A stretch of DNA of 64,000 nucleotides from Acetivibrio alkalicellulosi (GTDB taxonomy: Bacteria > Bacillota > Clostridia > Acetivibrionales > Acetivibrionaceae). The notes below the pieces were generated by a model. The model was not told where the DNA came from. It searched no databases and worked only from the letters and a program-made list of their open reading frames with translations. Below, one piece after another: positions 9,273 through 18,533 of the stretch. How positions within the stretch are numbered: position 1 is the first letter of the stretch; the number at the start of each line of letters is the position of its first letter. The stretch is from contig VLTH01000002.1 in NCBI GenBank assembly GCA_008125075.1, positions 1,234,533 to 1,298,532 on the forward strand, written 5' to 3'. The translations under genes and the position numbers were made by a program.

Positions 9273-11735
9273 TTAACTTTTACTTATTTCTCTTACTTTA
9301 TTTACATAAAGATCTGTTAATTCTTCTGCAAACTCTGCCGAATAGCTCTCACTTTTTATTCTGCAAACTGGTTGCTCTGCATCTGGTAAAACTAAAACCC
9401 ATCCTCCATCTTTAAATATTTTCACACCTTCTAAAGTCTCTATACTATTATCATTATTTTCTTGTATTATCTGCCGTATAACTTTTCCCTTAGCATTCCA
9501 AGAACACTCAACTTCCTTTTCATTTGTATGAAAATCAGGTATCATATTAACTAAGTCTGAAAGCTTATGGTCATTTGCTTTCATAAAGTCTAATATTTTT
9601 ACAATTCCAGCAATGGCATCAAAATTAAGTATAAACTGATCATATACTTGTTCTTTAATATCATTTCCTAAAATTTTGTTCATTAAATCTTGATGTGAAG
9701 TTTTTGTTCTTATAACTTTTCCGTTATTTTCTACAGCAAGCTTTTCAACAACATGACTTGTAGAAATAGGTACGACAACAGTTCCTCCCTCAATGGTTCT
9801 AAACATCATTAATGAGATAAGAGCCGTAAACATATCATCTGTAACAATCCGTCCTAAATCATCAACTAGAAGCATCTTTTCTGACGTATCATCAATTGAT
9901 ACACCTAAGTTAAAATCTCCCATTTTAACCATTTTAGCAAAATGCTCTCTGTTTTTTTGATTTTTATCTTTATTTGATGAATTACCATAACTAATATTAA
10001 GATTTATTTTTTCAATTGAACATCCTATATTTGTTAATAAATCTGTAACAGTATTTAATATAGCTTCCGATGATGAATTCAAAGCAATCTTATAATCTAT
10101 TTTTTTTGATGTAATGCTGTTAATAATATTTCTAAGATAAAATTTTGTGTAATCGGGTATTATTTCAACATCTTTAATAGAACTACCTTCACATCTGCTA
10201 AAATCCTCTCTTTGAAACATAGTTTCTATTTTACGCTCTGTTCCCCTGTCAATATTGCTTCCATTTTTATCAATAAAATCCACCTGAAGCCTTCCTACAT
10301 TTCTGCTTGAAGTACCAATATGAATACCACCATCTGCTCCATAAAACCTTACAGCTGATCTTATAACAGGCAAATGCATTGTTCCAAAATCTAATACTTT
10401 TAGTCCTGAAGATATCAAACCTGCTATAAAAGAAATTTTTAGCATTTTAGCAGGTCCTGAATCATCGGAACTTACTCCTATTCTTCCCTTACCTTTAAAT
10501 GTTGAACCATATGCAGCTCCCAATTTAGATGCATATTCAGGTGTTATATCTACATTTATTTCACCTGCCATACCTCTAAATCCAAAAATTGATCTAATAA
10601 ACTTAGATCCCCATACCAGATTTGAATTAACTTCTGTCTCCTGTTCCACCATTTTATCAGGCCAAATTTTAATATTCGGCTTTACTACTGCTTTTTCTTT
10701 TATTAAAGTTCCATCACCAATAACAGAATTTTCAAACGCTGATACACTATCTTTTAAATTAACTTTATTACATATTACACTTCCTCTTAGCTGAACATTA
10801 GTATCTAAGATATTATTTTTCCAGATGACACTCCTTTTTATTCCACTTCTCTCACCTACAATATTGTTGTCTCCTAAAACATTAAAACTACCTAACACAG
10901 CTCCACTTTTTATCTTTGTATTTGCTCCTATTATGCAAGGAGCTTCAATTGTTACATTTCCTTCAATTTCGCAGTCATCACCAACCCATATTCCCTCTCT
11001 CATTTCTTTTCCAGGTATATTTACTTTTACTCGCTTTTCAAGTACATCCTTATGGGCTTGAATGTATGCGTTTAAATCTCCTATATCACACCAGTATTCA
11101 TTACTTATATATCCATACATAGGCTTATTTTCTTTAAGGAGTATAGGGAAAAGGTCTTTACTAAAATCAAACATTTCGTTTTTATTAAAATATTTTAAAA
11201 CATCCGGTGAAAGAATATATATTCCAGTATTAACAGTATCACTAAATACTTCTCCCCAACTTGGTTTTTCTAAGAATCGTGTTATTCTTCCATCGTCGTC
11301 AGTTACAACAACACCATATTCTAAAGGAATATCAACTTTTTTTAAAACTAGGGTAGCTATTGCTCCTTTGCTAAAGTGAAAATCTATAGCTTTACTCAAA
11401 TCAATATCAGTTAGAGCATCTCCGCTTATTACTATAAATGTATCATCTAAAAAATCCTCAGCATTTTTTACGCTACCTGCTGTTCCCATTGGTTTATCTT
11501 CTACGTAGTATTTTAAGTTTACGCCTAGTTCCCTTCCATCACCAAAGTAATCTTTAATAGCATTAGGCAAATACTGTAAAGTCACAGCAATATCTGTTAG
11601 TTTGTGACTTTTAAGCAATTCTATAATATGTTCTACAACTGGTTTGTTTACCATGGGTACCATAGGTTTGGGTATATTGCATGTAAGTGGTCTGAGTCTG
11701 GTACCTTCGCCTCCCGCCATGATAACTGATTTCAT
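9273..11735 (-). CDS. Sugar-1-phosphate nucleotidyltransferase / phosphomannomutase-like fusion
   Basis: About 820 residues. Residues 1-230 form an NTP transferase ([13 protein letters not shown], then [11 protein letters not shown]) like mannose-1-phosphate guanylyltransferase; about 250-370 is a left-handed beta-helix hexapeptide repeat; about 385-820 is an alpha-D-phosphohexomutase-like region. The mutase part is odd: the catalytic TASHNP loop reads GTSSRNV, keeping a serine but losing His and Pro, and the metal loop DGDGDR reads DDTSEK. It may be regulatory or inactive. Such fusions are known in Gram-positives as GMP/PMM-like proteins. AAAGGA eight bases before the ATG at 11735 favours this start over an upstream in-frame codon at 11771. 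Likely supplies activated sugar for surface or spore polysaccharide; specificity cannot be read. Confidence 0.88.
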   Translation of the reverse strand: MKSVIMAGGEGTRLRPLTCNIPKPMVPMVNKPVVEHIIELLKSHKLTDIAVTLQYLPNAIKDYFGDGRELGVNLKYYVEDKPMGTAGSVKNAEDFLDDTFIVISGDALTDIDLSKAIDFHFSKGAIATLVLKKVDIPLEYGVVVTDDDGRITRFLEKPSWGEVFSDTVNTGIYILSPDVLKYFNKNEMFDFSKDLFPILLKENKPMYGYISNEYWCDIGDLNAYIQAHKDVLEKRVKVNIPGKEMREGIWVGDDCEIEGNVTIEAPCIIGANTKIKSGAVLGSFNVLGDNNIVGERSGIKRSVIWKNNILDTNVQLRGSVICNKVNLKDSVSAFENSVIGDGTLIKEKAVVKPNIKIWPDKMVEQETEVNSNLVWGSKFIRSIFGFRGMAGEINVDITPEYASKLGAAYGSTFKGKGRIGVSSDDSGPAKMLKISFIAGLISSGLKVLDFGTMHLPVIRSAVRFYGADGGIHIGTSSRNVGRLQVDFIDKNGSNIDRGTERKIETMFQREDFSRCEGSSIKDVEIIPDYTKFYLRNIINSITSKKIDYKIALNSSSEAILNTVTDLLTNIGCSIEKINLNISYGNSSNKDKNQKNREHFAKMVKMGDFNLGVSIDDTSEKMLLVDDLGRIVTDDMFTALISLMMFRTIEGGTVVVPISTSHVVEKLAVENNGKVIRTKTSHQDLMNKILGNDIKEQVYDQFILNFDAIAGIVKILDFMKANDHKLSDLVNMIPDFHTNEKEVECSWNAKGKVIRQIIQENNDNSIETLEGVKIFKDGGWVLVLPDAEQPVCRIKSESYSAEFAEELTDLYVNKVREISKS

Positions 11736-12152
11736 TTGATTCATCCTTTCGTAAGTTTCTTCTGAATACAAACTACTAAATGCTGAAAATATAACTATTC
11801 CACCTCAAACCTTATTTGATGCTAAATAGGCTCGGTGAAAAGTTGAAGTAATATTTCAGCTAATCCTTATATAAAATATTTACATTTATTCCATTTCATA
11901 AATTTTAATCGTTTAAATACTAATCTCACTCCTTATTAAATATTTTATTACTTCTAATTAAAGCTTTTGTAATAATCCTTATTTTAATTCATTTTAATTT
12001 TAATCAAGTTTGTTATTTTCTGTTTTTAATGGTCAAGCTCATTTATTATACTCATGAAATACTTGTTTTATTACACTATATTTTAATCAAATGCTAGATA
12101 GTAACAATTTATGTCTGTATAAAATATAATAATTTAAAGGGGGAATTATTAT
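11736..12152. other. AT-rich gap between divergent genes
   Basis: About 415 bases with no supported gene. It separates the minus-strand nucleotidyltransferase from the plus-strand spore-coat cluster and must hold promoters for both. A short GATGCTAAATAGGCTCGG stretch near 11818 is weakly like the two-hairpin repeats. Nothing else recognised. Confidence 0.5.
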
Positions 12153-12593
12153 ATGTTTTTTTATGGTAGGCAAATGTATCCAAATAACCAAAAAAATCAA
12201 GTTACTCAAAGTAGTGCTGCTGAAAGTGTAGATATATCGAATCTTAAAAAATTAATTCTAGAAAGTTTAGAACATCTATCTGATAATATGGATGAGCTAA
12301 AAAAAACAATTAACAAACTTAGTGTAAAAATAGACAATATAGAGGCTAAGCAAGCCATTTTAGAAAATCAAATTGATTCAGAGGACTTTTTGTCAGGCAG
12401 AATTTCTCAATCAGATATTTTAAATATGAAAGCCGAGCTTGATTTATTAAAAAAAGATACTCCTAAAAATTCAAATGATAACCACACCCGTCAAACAAAC
12501 AATATGCCTGTTATGCCAGGATCGGGATTTGCAAATGTAACAGCAGAATACTTAAGAAATATTAACAAAAAACATGATGATGAGGAGGTGTGA
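12153..12593 (+). CDS. Coiled-coil protein at head of spore-coat cluster, 146 aa
   Basis: Unknown protein with a strong AAAGGGGG ribosome site. Residues about 28-75 form a heptad-patterned coiled coil (SDNMDELKKTINKLSVKI); flanks are polar and Asn/Gln-rich, and the C-terminus has a conserved-looking PGSGFANVTAEYLR segment. No membrane segment. First of a plus-strand series leading to the CotS kinases, so a structural spore-coat role is plausible, by position only. Its stop codon sits inside a hairpin that also starts the repeat element downstream. Confidence 0.75.
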   Translation: MFFYGRQMYPNNQKNQVTQSSAAESVDISNLKKLILESLEHLSDNMDELKKTINKLSVKIDNIEAKQAILENQIDSEDFLSGRISQSDILNMKAELDLLKKDTPKNSNDNHTRQTNNMPVMPGSGFANVTAEYLRNINKKHDDEEV

Positions 12594-12759
12594 AAATTTA
12601 TTTTCACATCAGATATTCATGAGCATAAAGTTCTACAACATTAGATAAAAAGTACAATGGGAATGAATGTCTGTGTGCATGTGCATGTTTGCGCTAGCAA
12701 ACTATTTGCACGCGCATTAAATAAAAAGCTTCTAATGTGAAAATTTATTTTCACATTAG
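12589..12759 (+). repeat. Repeat family B copy flanked by duplicated hairpins
   Basis: The core (about 12613-12722) is the inverted version of the ~100-base elements at 15386 and 18432: shared blocks are CATGAGCA, ATGGGAATGAATGTC and GTGCATGTGCATGTTTG followed by AGCAAAC and TTGCACGC. The core is bounded by two almost identical 24-base hairpins (TGTGAAAA TTTA TTTTCACA) at 12589-12612 and 12736-12759 in direct orientation, an arrangement suggestive of insertion into a duplicated target or terminator. Confidence 0.75.
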
Positions 12760-12829
12760 TAACATAAATTTAAAAAATGAATATTATGTTAAAGAAGTAT
12801 AATCCCATAGTTTTGAAAGGAGAATTATT

Positions 12830-13081
12830 ATGAAATATCAACAAGACTTTATTGGAACAAAAGTTGACTTTGCTGATTTTATTAAAAAAACTATTCCCGA
12901 ACTGTTTACTGGAAAACTCAATGTAGAAGGCAAAACAGTTGTAATTCCTAGTGATAAGGAATTAGATTACAAAATTAAACTTTCTGAAGAAGAAGATGGT
13001 GGTTCTTTTGCTTTAAAAGTATCTTGGAGTAATGTAGAAGAAGAAGATGACGACGAAGAGTTAGAACTAGACGTTGAATAA
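12830..13081 (+). CDS. Amphi-Trp domain protein, 83 aa
   Basis: Small acidic protein whose core (GKLNVEGKTVVIPSDKELDY, then KIKLSEEEDGGSFALKVSW) matches the amphi-Trp domain pattern: a beta strand ending in VVIP, a charged strand, and a closing LKVSW motif. The tail is a run of Glu/Asp. AAAGGAG precedes the ATG. Amphi-Trp proteins are small and of unknown function. It sits between a coiled-coil protein and the CotS kinases, with a hairpin-rich spacer on each side. Confidence 0.75.
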   Translation: MKYQQDFIGTKVDFADFIKKTIPELFTGKLNVEGKTVVIPSDKELDYKIKLSEEEDGGSFALKVSWSNVEEEDDDEELELDVE

Positions 13082-13104
13082 TACATCTAAAAGTCCATAA
13101 TCCT

Positions 13105-13160
13105 TAATAAAGAAAGCCTAAAGGATAATCAGGGGGGAGCTTTTGGCTTTCCCCTCAATT
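13105..13160 (+). terminator. Possible terminator after the amphi-Trp gene
   Basis: GAAAGCC (about 13110) can pair with GGCTTTC (13147), and GGGGGG with CCCC inside, giving a G/C-rich hairpin soon after the stop codon. No long T run follows, so the role is uncertain. Confidence 0.4.
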
Positions 13161-13223
13161 ATTAGAAGTCTTAGAACAAAGTAAAAAGTTTAAAATCGAA
13201 GGGTCTCGATGCTAAAACTTTAA
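13160..13223 (-). repeat. Two-hairpin repeat (family A), minus orientation
   Basis: Read on the minus strand it matches the family A pattern: an AAG.TT..GCATCGAG.CCC part, TTCGATTTTAA, then TTTGTTCTAAGACTTCTAAT. Divergent in the first hairpin compared with the copies at 56601 and 61521. Confidence 0.7.
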
Positions 13224-13263
13224 TTAAATTAGAAATTAAAAATGCTAAAAAGGAGGAAATCAA

Positions 13264-14307
13264 ATGGTATCTATAGCCAAAGAACCTCTTGAAATTGTAC
13301 TTAGTAATTATAATATTACTGTAACAAAAATCAGAAACGAGTCATACAAAGAAAAAAAAGGTGTATGGTGGATACATACATCTGAAGGTTTTAAAATCTT
13401 GAAAAAAATTTCTAATTCGGAAGACACCTTAAAATATATAATTAGTGCCGTTAATCATCTACGTAGTAAAGGTATTAATATACCAAAAATTATTAAAACT
13501 AAAAACGATAATGATTATGTACTCATAAATGGAAGTTGCTATGTACTATCCGATGCTGCAAATGGAAAAAATCCATCTTATGATAATAGTAGAGAATTTA
13601 AAATTATTTCTAAAGAACTTGCCAGATTTCATAATGCCTCAAAAGGTTTTTTTCCTTTAGAGAATACAAAACCTAAAATTCATTTAGGAAAATGGGTTGA
13701 TGACTACCAAAAGCAATTAGAAGACATGAATTCATTTTATAAAAGAGATTTTAAAAATAATCAAAGTGGAGAAATAGGCAACTTAATTATAAAAGAATTT
13801 CCTTCTATCTATAAAAGAGGCGAAAATGCTCTTTTAGGTCTAAATAGAGAGGACTATAAAATATGGGTTGAAAAGACGCAAAAAACAGGCGGGCTTTGCC
13901 ATCAGGATTTTGCCGCAGGTAATCTTTTACTAACATCAGAAGATGAAGTTTTTATTCTTGATACAGATTCTCTTACAATAGATATCCCCGCAAGGGACAT
14001 AAGAAAGCTACTAAATAAAATGATGAAAAAAAAAGGTAGCTGGAATTTAGAAGTTATAAAGACTTTTATGAACTATTATCAGCTTGAAAACCCTTTGAGT
14101 CATTCTGAATGGATGGTAGTGAAATATGATTTAATGTTTCCTCATCTATTTTTAGGTGCTATGAATAAATTCTATTATCAAAGAGACAAAGAATGGAATT
14201 ACCAAAAGTACTTAAGCAGAATAAAAGAGATGTCTGCTTTTGAAAAAACTCTTTCTCCTGTTTTAGATAAATTTGAATCTTTAATCCCAACAAGAAAAGA
14301 TATGTAA
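13264..14307 (+). CDS. CotS-family spore coat kinase-like protein (first copy)
   Basis: CotS/CotI/YutH family, 347 residues, an aminoglycoside-phosphotransferase-like kinase fold found on endospore coats. AAAGGAGG precedes the ATG. The catalytic loop CHQDFAAGN (about 216-224) follows the HxDxxxxN pattern, and ILDTDSLTIDIPARDIRK carries the metal-binding Asp and the family's ARD(I/L)RK signature. The N-lobe glycine/lysine region is weak, as usual in this family. A second CotS paralogue follows 26 bases later. Recent work on CotH shows coat proteins can be real kinases; whether CotS members are active is not decided by sequence. Confidence 0.88.
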   Translation: MVSIAKEPLEIVLSNYNITVTKIRNESYKEKKGVWWIHTSEGFKILKKISNSEDTLKYIISAVNHLRSKGINIPKIIKTKNDNDYVLINGSCYVLSDAANGKNPSYDNSREFKIISKELARFHNASKGFFPLENTKPKIHLGKWVDDYQKQLEDMNSFYKRDFKNNQSGEIGNLIIKEFPSIYKRGENALLGLNREDYKIWVEKTQKTGGLCHQDFAAGNLLLTSEDEVFILDTDSLTIDIPARDIRKLLNKMMKKKGSWNLEVIKTFMNYYQLENPLSHSEWMVVKYDLMFPHLFLGAMNKFYYQRDKEWNYQKYLSRIKEMSAFEKTLSPVLDKFESLIPTRKDM

Positions 14308-14333
14308 ACAATTTCAAGTGAGGATGATATGTA

Positions 14334-15338
14334 ATGGAAAATAAAAATGAAAATTTGTATACTCTAGCAACTCGTGTTTTAAATGAATATAACATAAAGC
14401 CAGATGATATCAAAGTAATTCAAGGCAATAATATAAAAACAGTATGGAAACTAAAGGTAGGTAGCAATTTACTATGCTTAAAAAGACTCAAACATACATA
14501 CGACAAAGCTTTATTTTCAGTAACTGCACAGGATTATGTAAGAAAAAATTCTGGAAATGTTCCTGAAATAATAAGAGATAAAAATAACAATATGATTGTA
14601 GCAATAGATGATCAATTATTTGTCTTATACGAATGGCTTTATGGTAGAGATCTTGCCTTTAACAATAAGGATGATTTAAAAGAAGCCATTTTAGGTTTAT
14701 CAAAATTTCATCTTTCATCAAAAGGTTATATACCACCACTAGACTCTAGAACATCAACAAAGTTAGGAAAATGGCCTGATCAGTATGATTCAATGAAAAA
14801 TAAAATTATTTCCTGGAAAGAGATAGCTGCAAAAAACTCTTCAATATCCAGTTATAGCTCATATTTAAAGTATTGTGACTCTATGGTAGAAATATCAAAT
14901 AAGGCATTAGATTTATTAAATGCGTCCTCATATAAACAGTTAACATCTGCTGACTCCAATTCCGTAGTACTCTGTCATCAGGATTATGGTAAAGGAAATG
15001 CCATATTAACTAATGAGGGTGTATATGTTATTGATCTTGATGGAGTAACCTTCGATCATCCTGCCAGAGATCTCAGGAAAATAATTGGTAAACTTTCAGA
15101 AAACAGAGGTTATTGGTACAAAAACCTCATATCAGATGTATTAAATTGGTATATAAGCATAAATCCTTTGAATGAATATGACAAAAAAATTCTTTATATT
15201 GATCTTCTTTATCCTCATTGGTTTTATGGCCTTGTAAAGAATATCTTTAAAAATAATAAGCTGGAAAGCTCAAGCAAAATAGAAAAAATTTCCAAATTAG
15301 AGCTATCAAAAATATCTACACTTGAGTCACTAATGTAG
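14334..15338 (+). CDS. CotS-family spore coat kinase-like protein (second copy)
   Basis: Second CotS paralogue, 334 residues, with catalytic loop CHQDYGKGN, metal loop YVIDLDGVTFDHPARDLRK and the family's central LYEWLYGRDL segment. GAGGATG lies before the ATG. It is probably cotranscribed with the first copy (26-base gap) and with the glycosyltransferase beyond the repeat at 15386. The two paralogues differ strongly outside the motifs, so this is an old duplication rather than a recent tandem event. Confidence 0.88.
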   Translation: MENKNENLYTLATRVLNEYNIKPDDIKVIQGNNIKTVWKLKVGSNLLCLKRLKHTYDKALFSVTAQDYVRKNSGNVPEIIRDKNNNMIVAIDDQLFVLYEWLYGRDLAFNNKDDLKEAILGLSKFHLSSKGYIPPLDSRTSTKLGKWPDQYDSMKNKIISWKEIAAKNSSISSYSSYLKYCDSMVEISNKALDLLNASSYKQLTSADSNSVVLCHQDYGKGNAILTNEGVYVIDLDGVTFDHPARDLRKIIGKLSENRGYWYKNLISDVLNWYISINPLNEYDKKILYIDLLYPHWFYGLVKNIFKNNKLESSSKIEKISKLELSKISTLESLM

Positions 15339-15385
15339 CTATTTTAGAAAATAGTTTTTAATAATATTAGCTTTTAATTTTATTT

Positions 15386-15486
15386 ATGTGCCATTTGCTT
15401 GCTTCTTAAAACAGTCACATATGCACAAACATTCATTCCCATTATTCTTTTCATTCTATGTTGGTGAGATTTTTGCTTATGAATGT
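15386..15486 (-). repeat. Repeat family B copy
   Basis: Runs GTGCCATTTGCTTGCTTC..., CACATATGCACAAACATTC, then ATTCTTTTCATTCTATGTTG, GTGAG and TTGCTTATGAATG. It aligns with the element at 18432 in the same orientation and with the one at 12613 inverted. It lies between the second cotS and the glycosyltransferase gene. Confidence 0.75.
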
Positions 15487-15553
15487 TTATTAAAAATTTA
15501 CTATAACTTAACTTTAAGGCTTATTTCTACTCCAAGAAAGGAATGATATAAAA

Positions 15554-16795
15554 ATGAAAATAGCTTTAATTTGCACAGAAAAGCTCCCTGTTCCCCCAAT
15601 TGCTGGTGGAGCAGTTCAATTATATATATCCGAAATACTTCCGTATATTTCAAAAGACTACGACATAACTGTTTATTGTAAAAGTCACCCATCCCTTGCT
15701 AACGAAGAGACAGTTGACAATGTTAGGTATGTAAGGATTCCTGCTAAGACTCCTTTTTCATATATAACCAAAGTAAAAGATGTGTTAGACAATAACTTCG
15801 ACCTAATTCATGTATTTAATCGCCCTAGATGGGTACCGGAACTAAGCGAAAGTTTTCCAAATACAAAATTTAGTTTAAGTCTTCACAATGAAATGTTTAA
15901 TACTGACAAAATACCCGAGGATAAAGCAATAGAGTGTATAAATAGAGTAGAGTTTATAAACACTGTAAGCAAATTCATAGCTGATGGTATAAAAAATTTA
16001 TATCCACAGGCCCAAAACAAACTCAATGTTGTATACTCAGGGGTAAATACTCAAAAATATAGTACAAATTGGTCACCTACTGGGATAGCCAATAAATTAA
16101 TGCTAAAAGACAAATATGGCTTAAAAGACAAAAAAGTTATTCTTCATGTAACTAGATTAAGCCCTAAAAAGGGAACTCACATTGTCTTAGCAGCAACAAA
16201 AAAGGTTATGGAAAAACATCCTGATGCGGCTCTTTTTATTGTAGGAAGCAAGTGGTATGGAAAGAACGAGGATGATGAATATACTATGTATTGTAGAAAC
16301 CTTTCCAATGAAATTGATGGAAAGGTTGTTTTTACAGGATTTATACCTCCATATGAAATACCCTCTTTATATAACATAGGAGATATATTTGTATGTGCCT
16401 CCCAATGGAAAGAACCTTTAGCAAGAGTTCACTATGAAGCAATGGGAGCAGGTCTGCCTATTATAACAACTGATAGAGGAGGAAACGCAGAAATATTTGA
16501 ACATAATGTTAATGGATTAATTATTAAAGATTATAAAAATCCTGATTCTTTTACTGACAACATAAATTTTCTTCTATCAAACCCTCAAATAGCTCTTGAA
16601 CTGGGTAAAAACGCAAGAAAAACAGCTTGTGATAAATATACTTGGCAAAGGGTTGCAGATGAAGTATTTGCTCCTTTAAAAAGTATTTCACCAAGGCCAG
16701 TTCAAAACAATTACAAATTATCTGAAACTTCTACAAATGATCAAGAAATAAAAGAATTAAATGATACTGATAATTTTTTTTCATCTGACTTTTAA
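15554..16795 (+). CDS. GT4 glycosyltransferase, CotSA-like
   Basis: GT-B fold family 4 glycosyltransferase, 413 residues, similar to CotSA, which is encoded with CotS in Bacillus. The N-terminal domain begins MKIALICTEKLPVPPIAGGA; the C-terminal domain contains HVTRLSPKKGTH and the nucleotide-sugar EPLARVHYEAMGAG...RGGNAE motif (E-x7-E type). A short, polar Asp/Asn-rich tail follows. AAGGAATGA precedes the ATG. Together with two CotS proteins and the sugar dehydratase/epimerase downstream it suggests glycosylation of a spore surface component; the donor and acceptor are not readable. Confidence 0.88.
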   Translation: MKIALICTEKLPVPPIAGGAVQLYISEILPYISKDYDITVYCKSHPSLANEETVDNVRYVRIPAKTPFSYITKVKDVLDNNFDLIHVFNRPRWVPELSESFPNTKFSLSLHNEMFNTDKIPEDKAIECINRVEFINTVSKFIADGIKNLYPQAQNKLNVVYSGVNTQKYSTNWSPTGIANKLMLKDKYGLKDKKVILHVTRLSPKKGTHIVLAATKKVMEKHPDAALFIVGSKWYGKNEDDEYTMYCRNLSNEIDGKVVFTGFIPPYEIPSLYNIGDIFVCASQWKEPLARVHYEAMGAGLPIITTDRGGNAEIFEHNVNGLIIKDYKNPDSFTDNINFLLSNPQIALELGKNARKTACDKYTWQRVADEVFAPLKSISPRPVQNNYKLSETSTNDQEIKELNDTDNFFSSDF

Positions 16796-16826
16796 TTATT
16801 TTTCTTACCTAAGGATGTGATTTAAT

Positions 16827-17801
16827 ATGAGAGTCATACTTGTAACAGGTGGAGCTGGGTTTATAGGAAGTAATTTCACAAAATATTTTCTTCGTCGCAA
16901 TAAAGATTTTGTTATTGTGAATATAGATAACTTAAGCCCTTCATCCAATCTTAACAACTTAAAAGAGCTAGAAAGATCACCAAGATATCATTTTGTAAAT
17001 GGCAGCATATGCAATCAAGAGCTTGTTAACTATGTAATTAAAAGACATCGCCCTGAAATAATTATCAATTTTGCAGCCCAGTCAAATGTTGACAAAAGCC
17101 TTATAAGTCCACTAATATTCTCTGAAACAAACGTACTGGGAACATTAACTCTTTTAGAAAGTGCAAGATACTTTTGGGGTAAAAATAACTTTAAGGGCAA
17201 TCGTTTTATTCAAATATCAACTTCTGAAGTATATGGAAACACTTACAAGACTGATGAGTTCTTTTCAGAAGAGTCCAGTCTTATGCCTGAAAATCCTTAC
17301 TCAGCTTCAAAGGCCAGCAGTGATCTTCTTATAAGCTCATTTTGCCAGTCATATGGATTTCCTGCAATAATTACAAGGTGCTGCCAAAACTATGGACCTT
17401 ATCAACCTATCAACCAAGTGATACCATCATGCATTATAAGTTCTTTAAATAATAGAGATATTCCTGAATATAAAAACCAAACAACTAAAAAAGAATGGAT
17501 TCACGTTATTGACCATTGCGTCGCTTTAATAAGAGTTATGTTTTATGGCAAACCAGGAGAAATATACAATATAAGTTCAGGTTATGAATTTTCCGACTAT
17601 GAAATGTCTCAGGAAATCTTAAGATTATTTGGTATGAACTTTGATACATCAAAAACAGATAATGCTAAACGCAATACTCTAAACAGTTATAAAATTAAGA
17701 GCAATTTAAACTGGGGTATAAAGTATAAGCTTGATGATGGAATAATAGACACGATCAAATGGTACCGTTCTAATCCCCAAACATTAGAATTCTTGAAATA
17801 A
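16827..17801 (+). CDS. NAD-dependent nucleotide-sugar epimerase/dehydratase (RmlB-like)
   Basis: Extended SDR of 324 residues, closest in layout to dTDP-glucose 4,6-dehydratase: GGAGFIGSNF Rossmann motif, NFAAQSNVDKS, STSEVYG, and the catalytic YSASK. In true RmlB enzymes the STDEVYG motif supplies Asp and Glu; here Asp is Ser, while Glu stays. This makes plain dehydratase activity doubtful and a UDP/dTDP-sugar epimerase or related activity possible. AAGGATGTGA precedes the ATG, 31 bases after the glycosyltransferase. Last gene of the coat cluster, followed by a clear terminator. Confidence 0.85.
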   Translation: MRVILVTGGAGFIGSNFTKYFLRRNKDFVIVNIDNLSPSSNLNNLKELERSPRYHFVNGSICNQELVNYVIKRHRPEIIINFAAQSNVDKSLISPLIFSETNVLGTLTLLESARYFWGKNNFKGNRFIQISTSEVYGNTYKTDEFFSEESSLMPENPYSASKASSDLLISSFCQSYGFPAIITRCCQNYGPYQPINQVIPSCIISSLNNRDIPEYKNQTTKKEWIHVIDHCVALIRVMFYGKPGEIYNISSGYEFSDYEMSQEILRLFGMNFDTSKTDNAKRNTLNSYKIKSNLNWGIKYKLDDGIIDTIKWYRSNPQTLEFLK

Positions 17802-17852
17802 AGTGAATCACTAAAAAGCTATGGGGCATCAAACCCCGAGTTTATGATTATA

Positions 17853-17882
17853 AAGACCCCATCTTCTATAAGGTGGGGTTTT
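17853..17882 (+). terminator. Terminator of the spore-coat cluster
   Basis: ACCCCATC pairs with GGTGGGGT across TTCTATAA, followed by TTTTT. A preceding GGGGCATCAAACCCC hairpin at 17822 belongs to the repeat modules. The same CCATCTTCTATAAGGTGG core occurs inverted at 22511-22541. Confidence 0.85.
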
Positions 17883-17997
17883 TAAAACTTACCATTCTTA
17901 CTCCTTGATACTAATATTACTAAAATTTTGTAAAAAATAATTAATTGCGACATGGAATCTGGAGTATTTTACAATGTCCTAGAATTATACTACAAAA

Positions 17998-18027
17998 CTT
18001 CAGGTGGAGTATAGTCTCCACCTGAAG
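17998..18027. repeat. Perfect 12-bp hairpin module
   Basis: CTTCAGGTGGAG, loop TATAGT, CTCCACCTGAAG. A second copy with one stem change and a different loop is at 22473. Lies between convergent genes; no T run follows on the plus strand. Confidence 0.8.
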
Positions 18028-18105
18028 TCATGATGTTCAATTTAGCAAAAGCCAGTTCACATTTTTACTTTATGGAAAATTTTTAATAATGCACATTGTA
18101 ATTAT

Positions 18106-18369
18106 CTATATATGAACATCATAATAGTAATTTCCTTCTGGTCTTACAATTTCACGGTATAGCTTGCATCCTGGCAAACCCGAGTGTCTAATTATGTCAA
18201 TTGCTTGATTAAGATATTCATCTTTAAATTTCACTCCTAAGTTGCATAAATCTGTCATAATTTGCCGTGGCATATAAGTAATTTCACAGACTATACCTTC
18301 ATCTTTCATTCTTCGTTCTAAAATAAATGAATGGGATCTTGACTCAACTCCTGCATAATAACTTTCCAT
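18106..18369 (-). CDS. DUF3343-like small protein, 87 aa
   Basis: Resembles DUF3343 (putative Se/S-carrier-like) proteins: an N-terminal stretch with SHSFILERRMKDEGIV, then CEITYMPRQIM and a Cys in TDLCNLGV, matching the usual pattern of a helix, a P-R-(E/Q)-I motif and a following Cys. GGGGTGG precedes the ATG. It is a single minus-strand gene between the coat cluster and a Cys-containing protein. Function unknown; a sulfur-carrier idea is only family speculation, though larE (also sulfur-related) is 1 kb away. Confidence 0.6.
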   Translation of the reverse strand: MESYYAGVESRSHSFILERRMKDEGIVCEITYMPRQIMTDLCNLGVKFKDEYLNQAIDIIRHSGLPGCKLYREIVRPEGNYYYDVHI

Positions 18370-18431
18370 AAATCCACCCCAGATTATACTATTCTAAAAA
18401 TACTTTTTTAGAATAGATGCTTTATTTTTAC

Positions 18432-18533
18432 GGGCGTGCAATTTGTTTGCTATTCAAACATGCACATGCTTAGGCGACATTCATTTGCATTATTCTTTTC
18501 ATTCTATGTTGGTGAGCTTTGCTCATGAAATGT
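18432..18533 (-). repeat. Repeat family B copy abutting a stop codon
   Basis: GTGCAATTTGTTTGCTATTC, AAACATGCACATGC, then ATTCTTTTCATTCTATGTTG, GTGAG and TTTGCTCATGAAATGTC. The element reaches to the stop codon of the gene that ends at 18534, so insertion may have set the present C-terminus. Confidence 0.75.

Noticed and set aside
12731..12760. Terminator by the hairpin TGTGAAAA/TTTTCACA
   Set aside because: No T run, and the same hairpin is duplicated on both sides of repeat B; treated as part of the element.
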